Part shown: positions 8,501 to 15,291 of the stretch, piece by piece | Layout: the number at the start of each line of letters is the position of its first letter | Numbering within the stretch: position 1 is the stretch's first letter | Assembly (NCBI GenBank): GCA_016744725.1 | Contig: JADGDW010000020.1 | Span: forward strand, 1-35,442 | DNA: 35,442 nt | Direction: 5' to 3' | From: Candidatus Albibeggiatoa sp. nov. BB20 | GTDB lineage: Bacteria > Pseudomonadota > Gammaproteobacteria > Beggiatoales > Beggiatoaceae | Position numbers and translations under genes: made by a program | The notes under the pieces: model-generated | Databases searched by the model: none | What the model was told of the DNA's origin: nothing | The model's input: the letters and a program-made list of their open reading frames with translations, nothing else

Positions 8501-10541
8501 CGAAGCTAAAGAAATATCACACACTTCTGCTCAACAACTGGCTCATGAAATTAAAGAAAGTCTCTCTGCATTGGTCGGCGGTGATGATCCTGAATTGTTT
8601 GAGGATTTATTAAGCTCTTATCAAGAAGAATCGGATAAATTAATTGTTGATTTAAATACGGCGATTCAAAATGCCGATGCTCAAGCCGTGTTACAAGCCT
8701 CACACAGTCTCAAATCAAGTAGCGGTAATCTTGGCTTAATGGCATTGGCTGATTTATGTACTCAATTAGAAACAAATGGTCGAACTGAAGAGTTGGCGGG
8801 TAGTGATGCCCTATATCAGCAAGTTTCTCAGCACTACCAACAAACGATTGAGGCGATTCAATACATCCTCCATCCTGAGCAAGCTGAACCAGGAATAACA
8901 ATAGCTCCTGCTGCTTATGAATCCACTACCACAGTAGACGGTTTAATGCAGGATATTCAAGATGTATTGGTGGCACTGGTGGGTGAAGATGAACCTGAAA
9001 TTGTCGCTGAGTTAGTTCAAACTTATATTGAAGATGCTGAGCCTTTAATGGTGGATATACGCAAAGCGATTCAACAGCAAGATGCAGCCAATCTTTCCGC
9101 CGCGACTCATACCTTGAAGTCCAGCAGTGGAAATTTAGGCGCAAATGCGATTGCTGAAGTCACTTTGCAATTAGAAACAGCGAGCAAAAATAATGAATTA
9201 GCACCTGTGGCTGGGTTGCTGCCTGCGTTGGAACAAGAATACCAGTTATTACGCCAAGCCTTAAGTAAGCTACTAGGAGAAGAGCCAGAATCGTTGGCCG
9301 ATGGGCAAATCAATGAGATGGCTGACACTAAAGTAGAAAAAATCACAACACCACCGCCAATTATGGAAGCCATAGACAGTTCAAAAACGGTAGATTTAGC
9401 AGATTTTGATGCTGAATTGGCAGCGCACCGAAATGAACCTTCCATGCTGAATGCAGGCCGTGATCCTAGCGAAGTTACACTGCTTGTTGTCGATGACCAA
9501 CCGTATGACACTTTGTTGCTCAGTACTTATTTGCGTGAAGAAGGCTATCAAGTTTTAACCGCGAATTCGGGGCAGGATGCCTTAAAACTAGTAATAGAAA
9601 AAGACCCAGACATTGTGCTATCTGATGTGATGATGCCCGGTATGGACGGATTTGAAGTGTGTACCAGAATCAAAGATCGTCCTGAAAGTGTGTTAACGCC
9701 CGTGGTATTGATTACGGCATTGGATGGACAAAACGACCGTATTAAGGGGATTCAAGCAGGTGCGGATGAATTCTTATCCAAACCGATCAATCGTGAAGAA
9801 TTGATGGCGCGGGTGCGCTCATTATTGCGCTATCAGCTTGCTCGCTCTGAATTAGAAGAAGCTCAAAATGAACATCTTAAAGGCATGTTTAAACGCTACG
9901 TGTCTCCGAAATTAGTAGATGAAATTCTAACCCATCCAGATAAAGCAGAAGTGACCCTCGCTGACCAAAAAAATCGTTTAGATGCAGTGATTTTATTTGC
10001 AGATTTGCGTGGCTTTACCGCTATGTCGGAAATGCTAAAACCAACCGATGTGGTGAGCTTATTAAATGAATTCTTTACCATGCTGACAGAAGTTGGCTAT
10101 CGTTATGATGGTACGATTTTTAACATGGCTGGTGACTGTTTATTGATTGGCTTTGGTGTCCCGTTCCATCAACAAGATGCACCAATTCGTTCTTTAGATG
10201 CCGCTATGGACATGCAAAAAGAATTTATCGCGTTAGACCACTCTTGGCGTGATACCTACGATGTTGATGTGGGCTTAGGGATTGGAATTAATAAAGGTGA
10301 ATTGATTGTTGGTAATGTTGGATCACCTAACTATATGAATTATACCGTTATTGGTGATACTGTGAATGTAGCATCCCGTTTGGTCAGTATGGCAGACCGC
10401 GGAGAAGTGATTATTTCAGATTCAATGTTAACATCGATTCAGCATAATAGCTCAAGCCCTATAAGCTATAGTATTGAAGCCTTAGCTCCTGTAAGCTTAA
10501 AAGGTAAATCCCAACTACAACAAGTTTACCGAGTGGGTTAG
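5553..10541 (+). CDS. Giant hybrid histidine kinase: CHASE8-like/HAMP/HisKA/HATPase/REC2/HPt3/REC/class III cyclase
   Basis: A 1662-residue inner-membrane kinase. TM1 is about residues 13-33 and TM2 155-178, bracketing a periplasmic CHASE8-like sensor; HAMP follows (about 180-235). HisKA carries SHEIRTP with phospho-His291; the ATPase has an N-box near 402-415 and DTGIGIP near 440. Two receivers follow with Asp582 and Asp734. Three HPt domains have LKSSS motifs and His913, His1051 and His1186. A third receiver (Asp1358) leads into a class III nucleotide cyclase domain with metal Asp1484 and Asp1528, Thr1598, Asn1605 and Arg1609. All core phosphorelay residues are present. It follows the YfiR-like gene by 52 bases; a four-codon frame at 5542-5556 overlaps its ATG and may couple translation. 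Whether the product is cAMP, cGMP or nothing is unknown. Confidence 0.92.
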   Translation: MKNFADLSIKRKLILITMLVNVVALLAASGFFAANEVASLRSAMVRDYKVLAEVIGSNCVASLMFFESESAEKTLGALIAEPHVTGAVIYDRFGEVFARYQRKGISHFEAPQRQEDGHHFESNRLVIFQPINFNNSNVGTVFIESDLERINQLLLEYVVIIFGILSITSLLAFFLTTRLQSLISRPILHLVETTDAVSKGNDYAVRAQRYGRDELGQLVDGFNEMLAQVQRRDEMLARHREHLEDQVKLRTAELSKMNLDLEQTIEDLQEAKEAAEVASKAKSEFLANMSHEIRTPMNAVIGMTGLLADTELNSEQRDFVETVRTSSDALLALINDILDFSKIDAGKLELEQHPFSIRECVEAALDLVTSRASENGLELAASFDKHLPTNLSGDVTRLRQILVNLLSNAVKFTEQGEVVVDVSGSLHLDGQIELYFAVKDTGIGIPIERMDRLFRSFSQVDASMTRKYGGTGLGLAISKHLCELMGGRMWVASEMDKGSTFYFTIIADPLSDEAEKDKLQDSRAELQGQRVLVVDDNHTNRRILNLQLHHWGMEAIEAMSGEEALKQLNEHDKHKFSLAILDMQMPVMDGMTLARQIRKQYSANELPLVMLTSLGRQQADIDMNLFAAYLNKPVKSSQLFDCLIDIFAHNMIHPKSRIGLKTGLKTNNTGLLADEKPLRILLTEDNLTNQKVAILLLDRMGFSAKKGMAVDIANNGAEAVDAVKRQQYDVILMDVQMPVMDGFEATKQIREHCNTPETRPYIVAMTAHALRGYREKCLEAGMDDYVTKPIRPEDLAAGLRRCPRVFKGVIVQEQVVEIVNDAAEVKPAEIKPADIMEASSPPIAATPTTAIPTQVDKLVEEVKEAFINLIGETEGEIVTELVTTYLDSSQVLTQNLSTAIEQQDPKLIEQASHSLKSSSASLGAMQLSDMSKVLEKQGRAGDMTEADTRVNALLQEYQYVRQALNIVIGKEPEAVNDTENTSSEAKEISHTSAQQLAHEIKESLSALVGGDDPELFEDLLSSYQEESDKLIVDLNTAIQNADAQAVLQASHSLKSSSGNLGLMALADLCTQLETNGRTEELAGSDALYQQVSQHYQQTIEAIQYILHPEQAEPGITIAPAAYESTTTVDGLMQDIQDVLVALVGEDEPEIVAELVQTYIEDAEPLMVDIRKAIQQQDAANLSAATHTLKSSSGNLGANAIAEVTLQLETASKNNELAPVAGLLPALEQEYQLLRQALSKLLGEEPESLADGQINEMADTKVEKITTPPPIMEAIDSSKTVDLADFDAELAAHRNEPSMLNAGRDPSEVTLLVVDDQPYDTLLLSTYLREEGYQVLTANSGQDALKLVIEKDPDIVLSDVMMPGMDGFEVCTRIKDRPESVLTPVVLITALDGQNDRIKGIQAGADEFLSKPINREELMARVRSLLRYQLARSELEEAQNEHLKGMFKRYVSPKLVDEILTHPDKAEVTLADQKNRLDAVILFADLRGFTAMSEMLKPTDVVSLLNEFFTMLTEVGYRYDGTIFNMAGDCLLIGFGVPFHQQDAPIRSLDAAMDMQKEFIALDHSWRDTYDVDVGLGIGINKGELIVGNVGSPNYMNYTVIGDTVNVASRLVSMADRGEVIISDSMLTSIQHNSSSPISYSIEALAPVSLKGKSQLQQVYRVG

Positions 10542-10553
10542 CCACTACATACT

Positions 10554-12440
10554 ATGAACAACATTGTCACTAATAAGTACATTATTACTGTAGGCTTTAG
10601 CATGGTATTGTTGCTATTGCTTGTGATTACCATCACAGGTTTGGCACGAATGCACGTATTAAAAACCCATGTCAATCAGATTGTCCAAGAAAATAATGTC
10701 AAAACCGAACTTGCATACCGTATGCTGGGTGCGGCAAGAGAGCGCGTTGTTTCATTGCAAATCATGTATTTAACCGATGATCCGTTTGTTAGAGAAGATG
10801 CTTACGCCCGATTCAATAGCTTGGCCAGTGATTTTATGCAAGCCCGCTCTGAATTACTGCGGATGCCTTTATCTAATAGCGAAACCGCTCTGATTAAGTA
10901 TACATTCCCTTTGACCCGTGAAGCATCCATCAAACAGCAAGAATTTGCAGAATTGCTGATTGACGATCAAAAAACAGATATTCAAACCTTGATGAATCAG
11001 TATTTAATTCCTGTGCAACAAGCGGTACGTGAATCTCTATTTAAATTGGTTAAATTACAGCGGAACTCATCTAACCAAGCTTTTATTGAAACCATGAAAG
11101 TACATCGAGAAGGCTATCTTTTGGTGTTAATTTCAGGCATTTTAGGTGGAATACTCGGACTTGGAATTGCGGTTATCGTCTTCCGTCACATTAGTTGTAC
11201 TGAAAAACAATTATTAGACGCGAAAAATGCAGCAGAAACGGCAAATACGGCCAAAACTGATTTTCTAGCTAATATCAGTCATGAATTGCGCACCCCACTG
11301 AATGCTGTTGTCAATATGAGCCATTTATTAATGGACACCAAATTGAACATTGAACAAAAAGATTTGGTAACAACGGTTAGTCAAAGTGGTGATGAGTTTT
11401 TACGCCTTATTGATAGCATTCTGGATTTTTCTAAAATTGAAGCAGGCAAATTGGTTTTACAGCCTAAAATTTTCAAATTAAAAAGCTTGATTGATGATTT
11501 GATGGAAACAACCCGCAACAAAGCTAAATTAAAACACCTCAGTTTAACCTTACTCTATGATAACCAAGCCCCTGAATGTTTGATTGGTGATATGGAGCGA
11601 TTGCACCAAGTCTTGACCCATCTATTAGATAATGCCGTGAAATTTACTGAACAGGGTGAAGTTTTATTGTCATTAACAGCCCGTTCTATCACAGATAAAT
11701 CAGAAGATATTAAGCATGCTAAAGAACAAATGGAGCTGTATATCACCATCAAAGATACAGGTGTTGGGATTCCAGTTGAAAGGCGTGAACGCTTATTCCA
11801 GCCTTTTACCCAAGCAGACACCTCTCGTACCCGTCGTCACGGTGGCACAGGGATTGGCTTGGCTTTATGCAAACAACTGTGTCAATTAATGGGCGGTACG
11901 TTGTGGGTTGAAAGTGAGGTTCATTACGGTACAATATTCCATTTAACCATTACTTTAGATACAGTCACAGATAAACATAAAGCCAATACAGCACATGTTG
12001 CTCCTATTTCACCTATTACTAGTTTGCGGATTCTATTAGTAGAAGATAATCAAACCAATCAAAAAGTAGCCCAATTGATACTGAGAAAATTAGGTTATGA
12101 AATTGATATTGTTAGCAATGGCTTAGAAGGTGTCGAGGCGGTTAATCAACATTTGTATGATATTGTTTTAATGGACATTCAAATGCCTGAGTTAGATGGT
12201 TTAGAAGCCACCCGCAAAATTTTAGATAGCTGGCCTACTGGGCAACGACCTTATATTATTGCAATGACTGCTCATGCCTTACAAGGCGACAGGGAAAAAT
12301 GTTTAGCGGGAGGTATGGACGACTATATTGCTAAACCTGTTAAATTAGAAGAGCTTGAAGCCGCCATTGGCCGCTGGCAAGTTTGGACAATGAACCGTGA
12401 AACTAACACCCAAACTCGCCAAGAAATCCATACGTCTTAA
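10554..12440 (+). CDS. Hybrid sensor histidine kinase with C-terminal receiver
   Basis: A 628-residue membrane kinase that starts 12 bases after the preceding kinase stops, so it is surely co-transcribed; no good ribosome site is seen, which suggests coupling. TM1 is about residues 10-30 and TM2 187-212, enclosing a helical periplasmic domain of about 155 residues resembling four-helix-bundle sensors of chemoreceptors. HisKA has SHELRTPLNAVV with phospho-His243; the ATPase domain has its N-box near 353-366 and KDTGVGIP near 398-405. One receiver carries LLVEDNQTNQKVA and MDIQMPELDG with Asp541. There is no HPt and no effector domain, so the phosphate must go to another protein. The three HPt domains of the neighbouring kinase are the obvious, but untested, partners. 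Confidence 0.92.
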   Translation: MNNIVTNKYIITVGFSMVLLLLLVITITGLARMHVLKTHVNQIVQENNVKTELAYRMLGAARERVVSLQIMYLTDDPFVREDAYARFNSLASDFMQARSELLRMPLSNSETALIKYTFPLTREASIKQQEFAELLIDDQKTDIQTLMNQYLIPVQQAVRESLFKLVKLQRNSSNQAFIETMKVHREGYLLVLISGILGGILGLGIAVIVFRHISCTEKQLLDAKNAAETANTAKTDFLANISHELRTPLNAVVNMSHLLMDTKLNIEQKDLVTTVSQSGDEFLRLIDSILDFSKIEAGKLVLQPKIFKLKSLIDDLMETTRNKAKLKHLSLTLLYDNQAPECLIGDMERLHQVLTHLLDNAVKFTEQGEVLLSLTARSITDKSEDIKHAKEQMELYITIKDTGVGIPVERRERLFQPFTQADTSRTRRHGGTGIGLALCKQLCQLMGGTLWVESEVHYGTIFHLTITLDTVTDKHKANTAHVAPISPITSLRILLVEDNQTNQKVAQLILRKLGYEIDIVSNGLEGVEAVNQHLYDIVLMDIQMPELDGLEATRKILDSWPTGQRPYIIAMTAHALQGDREKCLAGGMDDYIAKPVKLEELEAAIGRWQVWTMNRETNTQTRQEIHTS

Positions 12441-12457
12441 TTTTCTTTTGCTCAGAT

Positions 12458-12486
12458 TTGACAATAACACCAATATAAAGCATAGT
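12458..12486 (+). promoter_or_regulatory. Candidate sigma-70 promoter for rnt
   Basis: TTGACA (12458-12463) is separated by exactly 17 bases from CATAGT (12481-12486), four of six matches to TATAAT. It lies in the 104-base gap between the second kinase and rnt, which supports separate transcription of rnt. Confidence 0.45.
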
Positions 12487-12544
12487 TTAGTCAAACTGCT
12501 TGCAATAGCTTCTTAGCCTTGATGCTCATCTAAAAAACGACTTT

Positions 12545-13213
12545 ATGCCTATCTCAAATTATAATGATTCATCTTCTGATTCTGAAGTAACTTCTATTTC
12601 AAACCGTTTTCGAGGCTATTTGCCTGTTGTCGTTGATGTGGAAACTGCGGGTTTCAATCATCAAACCGATGCGTTGCTAGAAATTGCTGCGGTTTTATTA
12701 CGTACCAATGAAAAAGGTGTATGGGAGCGAGATAAAAGTTATTTTTGTCACGTTACCCCGTTTGAAGGAGCTAACCTGGAAAAGGCGGCATTAGAATTTA
12801 CAGGTATTGATCCATTTCATCCTTTCCGATTTGCGGTGTCAGAAGACGAAGCATTAAGAACTATTTTCCAACCGATTCGCCAAGCTTTGCGAGAAACCCA
12901 TTGCACACGAGCGATTCTTGTGGGGCACAATCCTAGCTTTGATTTGAATTTTTTAAATGCAGCCGTTGGGCGTGCGCAGATTAAACGCAATCCTTTTCAT
13001 CCTTTTAGCACTTTTGATACTGCAACCCTAGCAGGCTTAGCCTTTGGACAAACCGTATTGGCTAAAGCTGTGAGAGCCGCAGGCTTAGGTTGGGATGGTA
13101 AACAAGCCCATTCAGCTCAATATGATGCAGAGCAAACCGCTGATTTATTTTGTAAAATTGTTAATATGTGGGGTGATAAAGTCTCATTTAGAAACCAAGA
13201 AAATGTATTCTAA
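12545..13213 (+). CDS. rnt: Ribonuclease T
   Basis: A 222-residue DEDDh 3'-5' exonuclease. The ExoI motif VDVET gives Asp31 and Glu33; ExoII (GHNPSFDLNFLNAA) gives Asp133; ExoIII (HSAQYDAEQTA) gives His189 and Asp194. The segment KRNPFHPFSTFDTATLAGLA is specific to RNase T as opposed to the DnaQ epsilon subunit. RNase T trims the 3' CCA end of tRNAs during end turnover and matures the 3' ends of 5S and 23S rRNA and other small RNAs. It acts as a homodimer in the cytoplasm. Length is close to the E. coli enzyme (215) with a short Ser/Asn-rich extension at the start. No clear Shine-Dalgarno sequence is seen before ATG 12545. queD converges from downstream. Confidence 0.96.
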   Translation: MPISNYNDSSSDSEVTSISNRFRGYLPVVVDVETAGFNHQTDALLEIAAVLLRTNEKGVWERDKSYFCHVTPFEGANLEKAALEFTGIDPFHPFRFAVSEDEALRTIFQPIRQALRETHCTRAILVGHNPSFDLNFLNAAVGRAQIKRNPFHPFSTFDTATLAGLAFGQTVLAKAVRAAGLGWDGKQAHSAQYDAEQTADLFCKIVNMWGDKVSFRNQENVF

Positions 13214-13240
13214 ACGATAATACTATCCCTACAAGTAAAC

Positions 13241-13597
13241 TTACTCACCACAATAAATACAGCCACTGGTGCAGGTTTCTTTGATTTCAATACGGCATAA
13301 TTGAGGCAATGCAGGTTTTAAGTGTTGCCAAATCCAACGAGCAAGATTTTCACTAGTTGGATTTTCTAAACCCTCAACATCATTTAAGCAATGGTGGTCA
13401 AGCTGCTCATAAAAAGGCTTAAAAGCTTGTTTAATATCAGAAAAATCGATAATCCAACCCATTTCTTGATCTACCTCACCACCAACTACCAGTGTCACTT
13501 GAAATGAATGTCCATGTAAACGCCGACATTTGTGACCCTCTGGCACATTGGGCAAAAAGTGCGCGGCTTCGATGCTAAATTGCTTGTAAATTTCCAT
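13241..13597 (-). CDS. queD: 6-carboxy-5,6,7,8-tetrahydropterin synthase QueD
   Basis: With the start at 13597 the protein is 118 residues, the usual length of QueD; the frame stays open upstream to an ATG at 13648, but the extra 17 residues are not family-like. Zinc ligands are His13 (EAAHFLP), His28 and His30 (LHGHSF); the catalytic Cys is Cys24 in GHKCRRLHGH, with Glu107 near the end. The enzyme turns dihydroneopterin triphosphate into 6-carboxytetrahydropterin, the second step of queuosine/preQ0 synthesis. No other queuosine gene is nearby. It ends in CTSGCIYCGE, as many QueD proteins do. It converges on rnt with only 27 bases between the stop codons. Confidence 0.93.
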   Translation of the reverse strand: MEIYKQFSIEAAHFLPNVPEGHKCRRLHGHSFQVTLVVGGEVDQEMGWIIDFSDIKQAFKPFYEQLDHHCLNDVEGLENPTSENLARWIWQHLKPALPQLCRIEIKETCTSGCIYCGE

Positions 13598-13814
13598 TAA
13601 TTTTAATAGCTTAATCTCAAGAAAGGGCTGGGATTGTACTGAGTCCAAATTAAATTAGCAAGATTTAATTCAACATTGATGATGCACGCCATTGTTGAAT
13701 TGGGATAAAACATTTTAGAATGAATTTAATTGACTAATCTATCAAGAATGGCTGCTAGAGAACCCATTTAACATCTGAAAAAAATAATGATTTTACATGA
13801 CACAGAGCGTAGTA

Positions 13815-13936
13815 ACTATAGTCAATTTCGTTTTGGGTGTTAAGACTGGTAGTCCTATTATTGTTTAAATATCAATCAGTTTTAAAGTCTAGGACTGCTA
13901 GTCCTATATCACTTTAAAGTAAAACAACTATAGTCA
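13815..13936. repeat. Palindromic intergenic repeat family A, double unit
   Basis: The block begins ACTATAGTCAATTTCG and ends AACTATAGTCA. It holds two short dyads, AGACTGGTAGTCCT near 13843 and AGGACTGCTAGTCCT near 13891. The second dyad is flanked by GTTTTAAAGT and ACTTTAAAGT, giving a long imperfect hairpin. It reads as two head-to-tail units of roughly 60 bases. A single related unit sits at 15158-15227. The rest of the gap 13649-13814 shows nothing recognisable. Confidence 0.7.
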
Positions 13937-13969
13937 TAATCATTTTGAAAAAATTGACTTTTCTTGTTC

Positions 13970-14010
13970 CAACAGCCGCCATTGAAATGCAGCCCAGACG
14001 CTCTGCGCCT
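13970..14010 (-). repeat. Degenerate copy of intergenic repeat family B
   Basis: CTTGTTCCAACAGCCGCC followed by GAAATGCAGCCCAGACGCTCTGCG is an imperfect reverse-complement copy of the element at 26043-26100, which on the other strand reads TTCCAACGGTCTCCGC and GACGCTCTGCG. Both share the same order of blocks with several substitutions. Confidence 0.6.
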
Positions 14011-14012
14011 CA

Positions 14013-14458
14013 GTGGTGAAAATATTATATATTGTAGATTTCAAAGCAATTCTATTTATTCATCAAAATGGCGAATATTTACTAAGTTTCATCAATGGTA
14101 TATTAGATATTTCCAAGATTGAATCCCAACTACTAGCACTGAAATCGGCCAATTTTAATTTGCGTGAATTCCTCCTGACTCTGGTCAAATTGTTTCACCA
14201 TAACGCCCATGAAAAAAATATTAGTCGTTGTATTTTGTTAAAATAAGCCATATATTGTGAAATCAGACTCAAATGAAGTCTTTATACAATTTATATCTAT
14301 CTAGGGTTATTTTTGAATTGCAGGCTTTGATTGCTGACTATAAACAAGAACAGCCAAACTGCGAACTACTTGAAGAAATCGATTATTTAGCCGCACAGTT
14401 TGAAGTCGAAGCGATTGGCGAATTGTTAAAAGCCTATTTAAAGCTATCACCTCATTAA
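14013..14458 (+). pseudogene. Remnant of a hybrid histidine kinase
   Basis: Two short frames show kinase-like pieces. The first (14013-14246) reads NGEYLLSFINGILDISKIES and then FNLREFLLTLVKLFHHNAHEKNI, which is the second helix of a HisKA domain and the start of the linker to the ATPase domain. The second (14273-14458, another frame) reads LLEEIDYLAAQFEVEAIGELL, like the short helical tail that follows the receiver in many hybrid kinases. The ATPase and receiver domains, about 400 residues, are missing between them. The simplest reading is an internal deletion plus decay. The repeats on both sides may have taken part. Neither piece is likely to make a working protein. Confidence 0.55.
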
Positions 14459-14705
14459 TAATACCCACTAACACGCCACATCATGACAAGAAAAAATATC
14501 AATATATTTCATTATCTTAGACTATAAAAAACAGCATGACAATCAAAAAAACCGTGCAAAGTGAGTGATTTAAAACAGGCTATTTCAGGGTTGACGATGT
14601 GGTTAAAAAATAGGCAAATTATTTAAAATAACCTTGTTGATATATTGTGCTTTTCTAAATTGGCCTTAGATTTAGGTTTAGGGACAAATGTGGTATGGAA
14701 ACACA

Positions 14706-15032
14706 ATGAAACAGTTACCGAATCAATGGCAGCGATCAAATAAAAGCATCCGAGCCGTACAACTGGTTTTTGAGCTAAACAAATCTATTTCTGATACGAT
14801 TCGTTATCAAGCGAATAAGCATGGTCTTAGCCCATCAGATCAAATTAGAACCGTTATTGGCCTTGAAACCAAATTACCTAAACGCCCTCGTCTAACAATT
14901 TCTCTGTCAGAAGAAGAATATATGATTTTGGCGCAGCGCTATAATGTTCCTGTTGACAATAAAACTGCCATTCGTGAAGCGATTGCTGATGAACTTATTG
15001 CATATTCTCAAAAGGTACAAAATAAAGCCTAA
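14706..15032 (+). CDS. Hypothetical protein with two ribbon-helix-helix-like segments
   Basis: A 108-residue protein from ATG 14706; an in-frame ATG at 14688 would add six residues but has a purine-rich site only three bases away. I do not recognise a named family. Two segments have the strand-helix-turn-helix look of ribbon-helix-helix DNA-binding proteins: AVQLVFELNKSISDTIRYQA with NKHGLSPSDQIRTVIGL, and RLTISLSEEEYMILAQRY with NVPVDNKTAIREAIADEL. If both are real, one chain could form the two-fold unit that usually needs a dimer. No toxin gene adjoins it, so an antitoxin role is not supported. It lies between repeat-rich gaps, about 250 bases from the cytochrome gene. Confidence 0.65.
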   Translation: MKQLPNQWQRSNKSIRAVQLVFELNKSISDTIRYQANKHGLSPSDQIRTVIGLETKLPKRPRLTISLSEEEYMILAQRYNVPVDNKTAIREAIADELIAYSQKVQNKA

Positions 15033-15157
15033 AAATGCTTATTCAGCACTTTGGCGCTAAAAACACATAAACTGCATTGATTTTTGCTCCGTTATCCCTC
15101 TCATGTTTAGCTCAAGCAAGTGCTATTTCTTGAAATTAATACGAGGTAGCAATCCAA

Positions 15158-15227
15158 TTATAGTCAATTTCGATTTGTATGTTAGGACTGGCAGTCCTGT
15201 ATCACTTTAAAATAAAACGACTATATC
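15158..15227. repeat. Palindromic intergenic repeat family A, single unit
   Basis: ATTATAGTCAATTTCG at the left, the dyad AGGACTGGCAGTCCT at 15184-15198, TATCACTTTAAAATAAAAC and ACTATATCAATC at the right. All blocks recur in the same order at 13815-13936. The ends TATAGTC and GACTATA are inverted, as in a miniature transposable element, but no target duplication is evident. Confidence 0.7.
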
Positions 15228-15291
15228 AATCAATTGTCATAAATTTATTTTATTATTGAGAATGCTTTTCATTTCTAATTGAGGGAACATT

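Noticed and set aside
13815..13936. Regularly repeated hairpins as a CRISPR array
   Set aside because: There are only two diverged units, no constant repeat with unique spacers and no cas genes.
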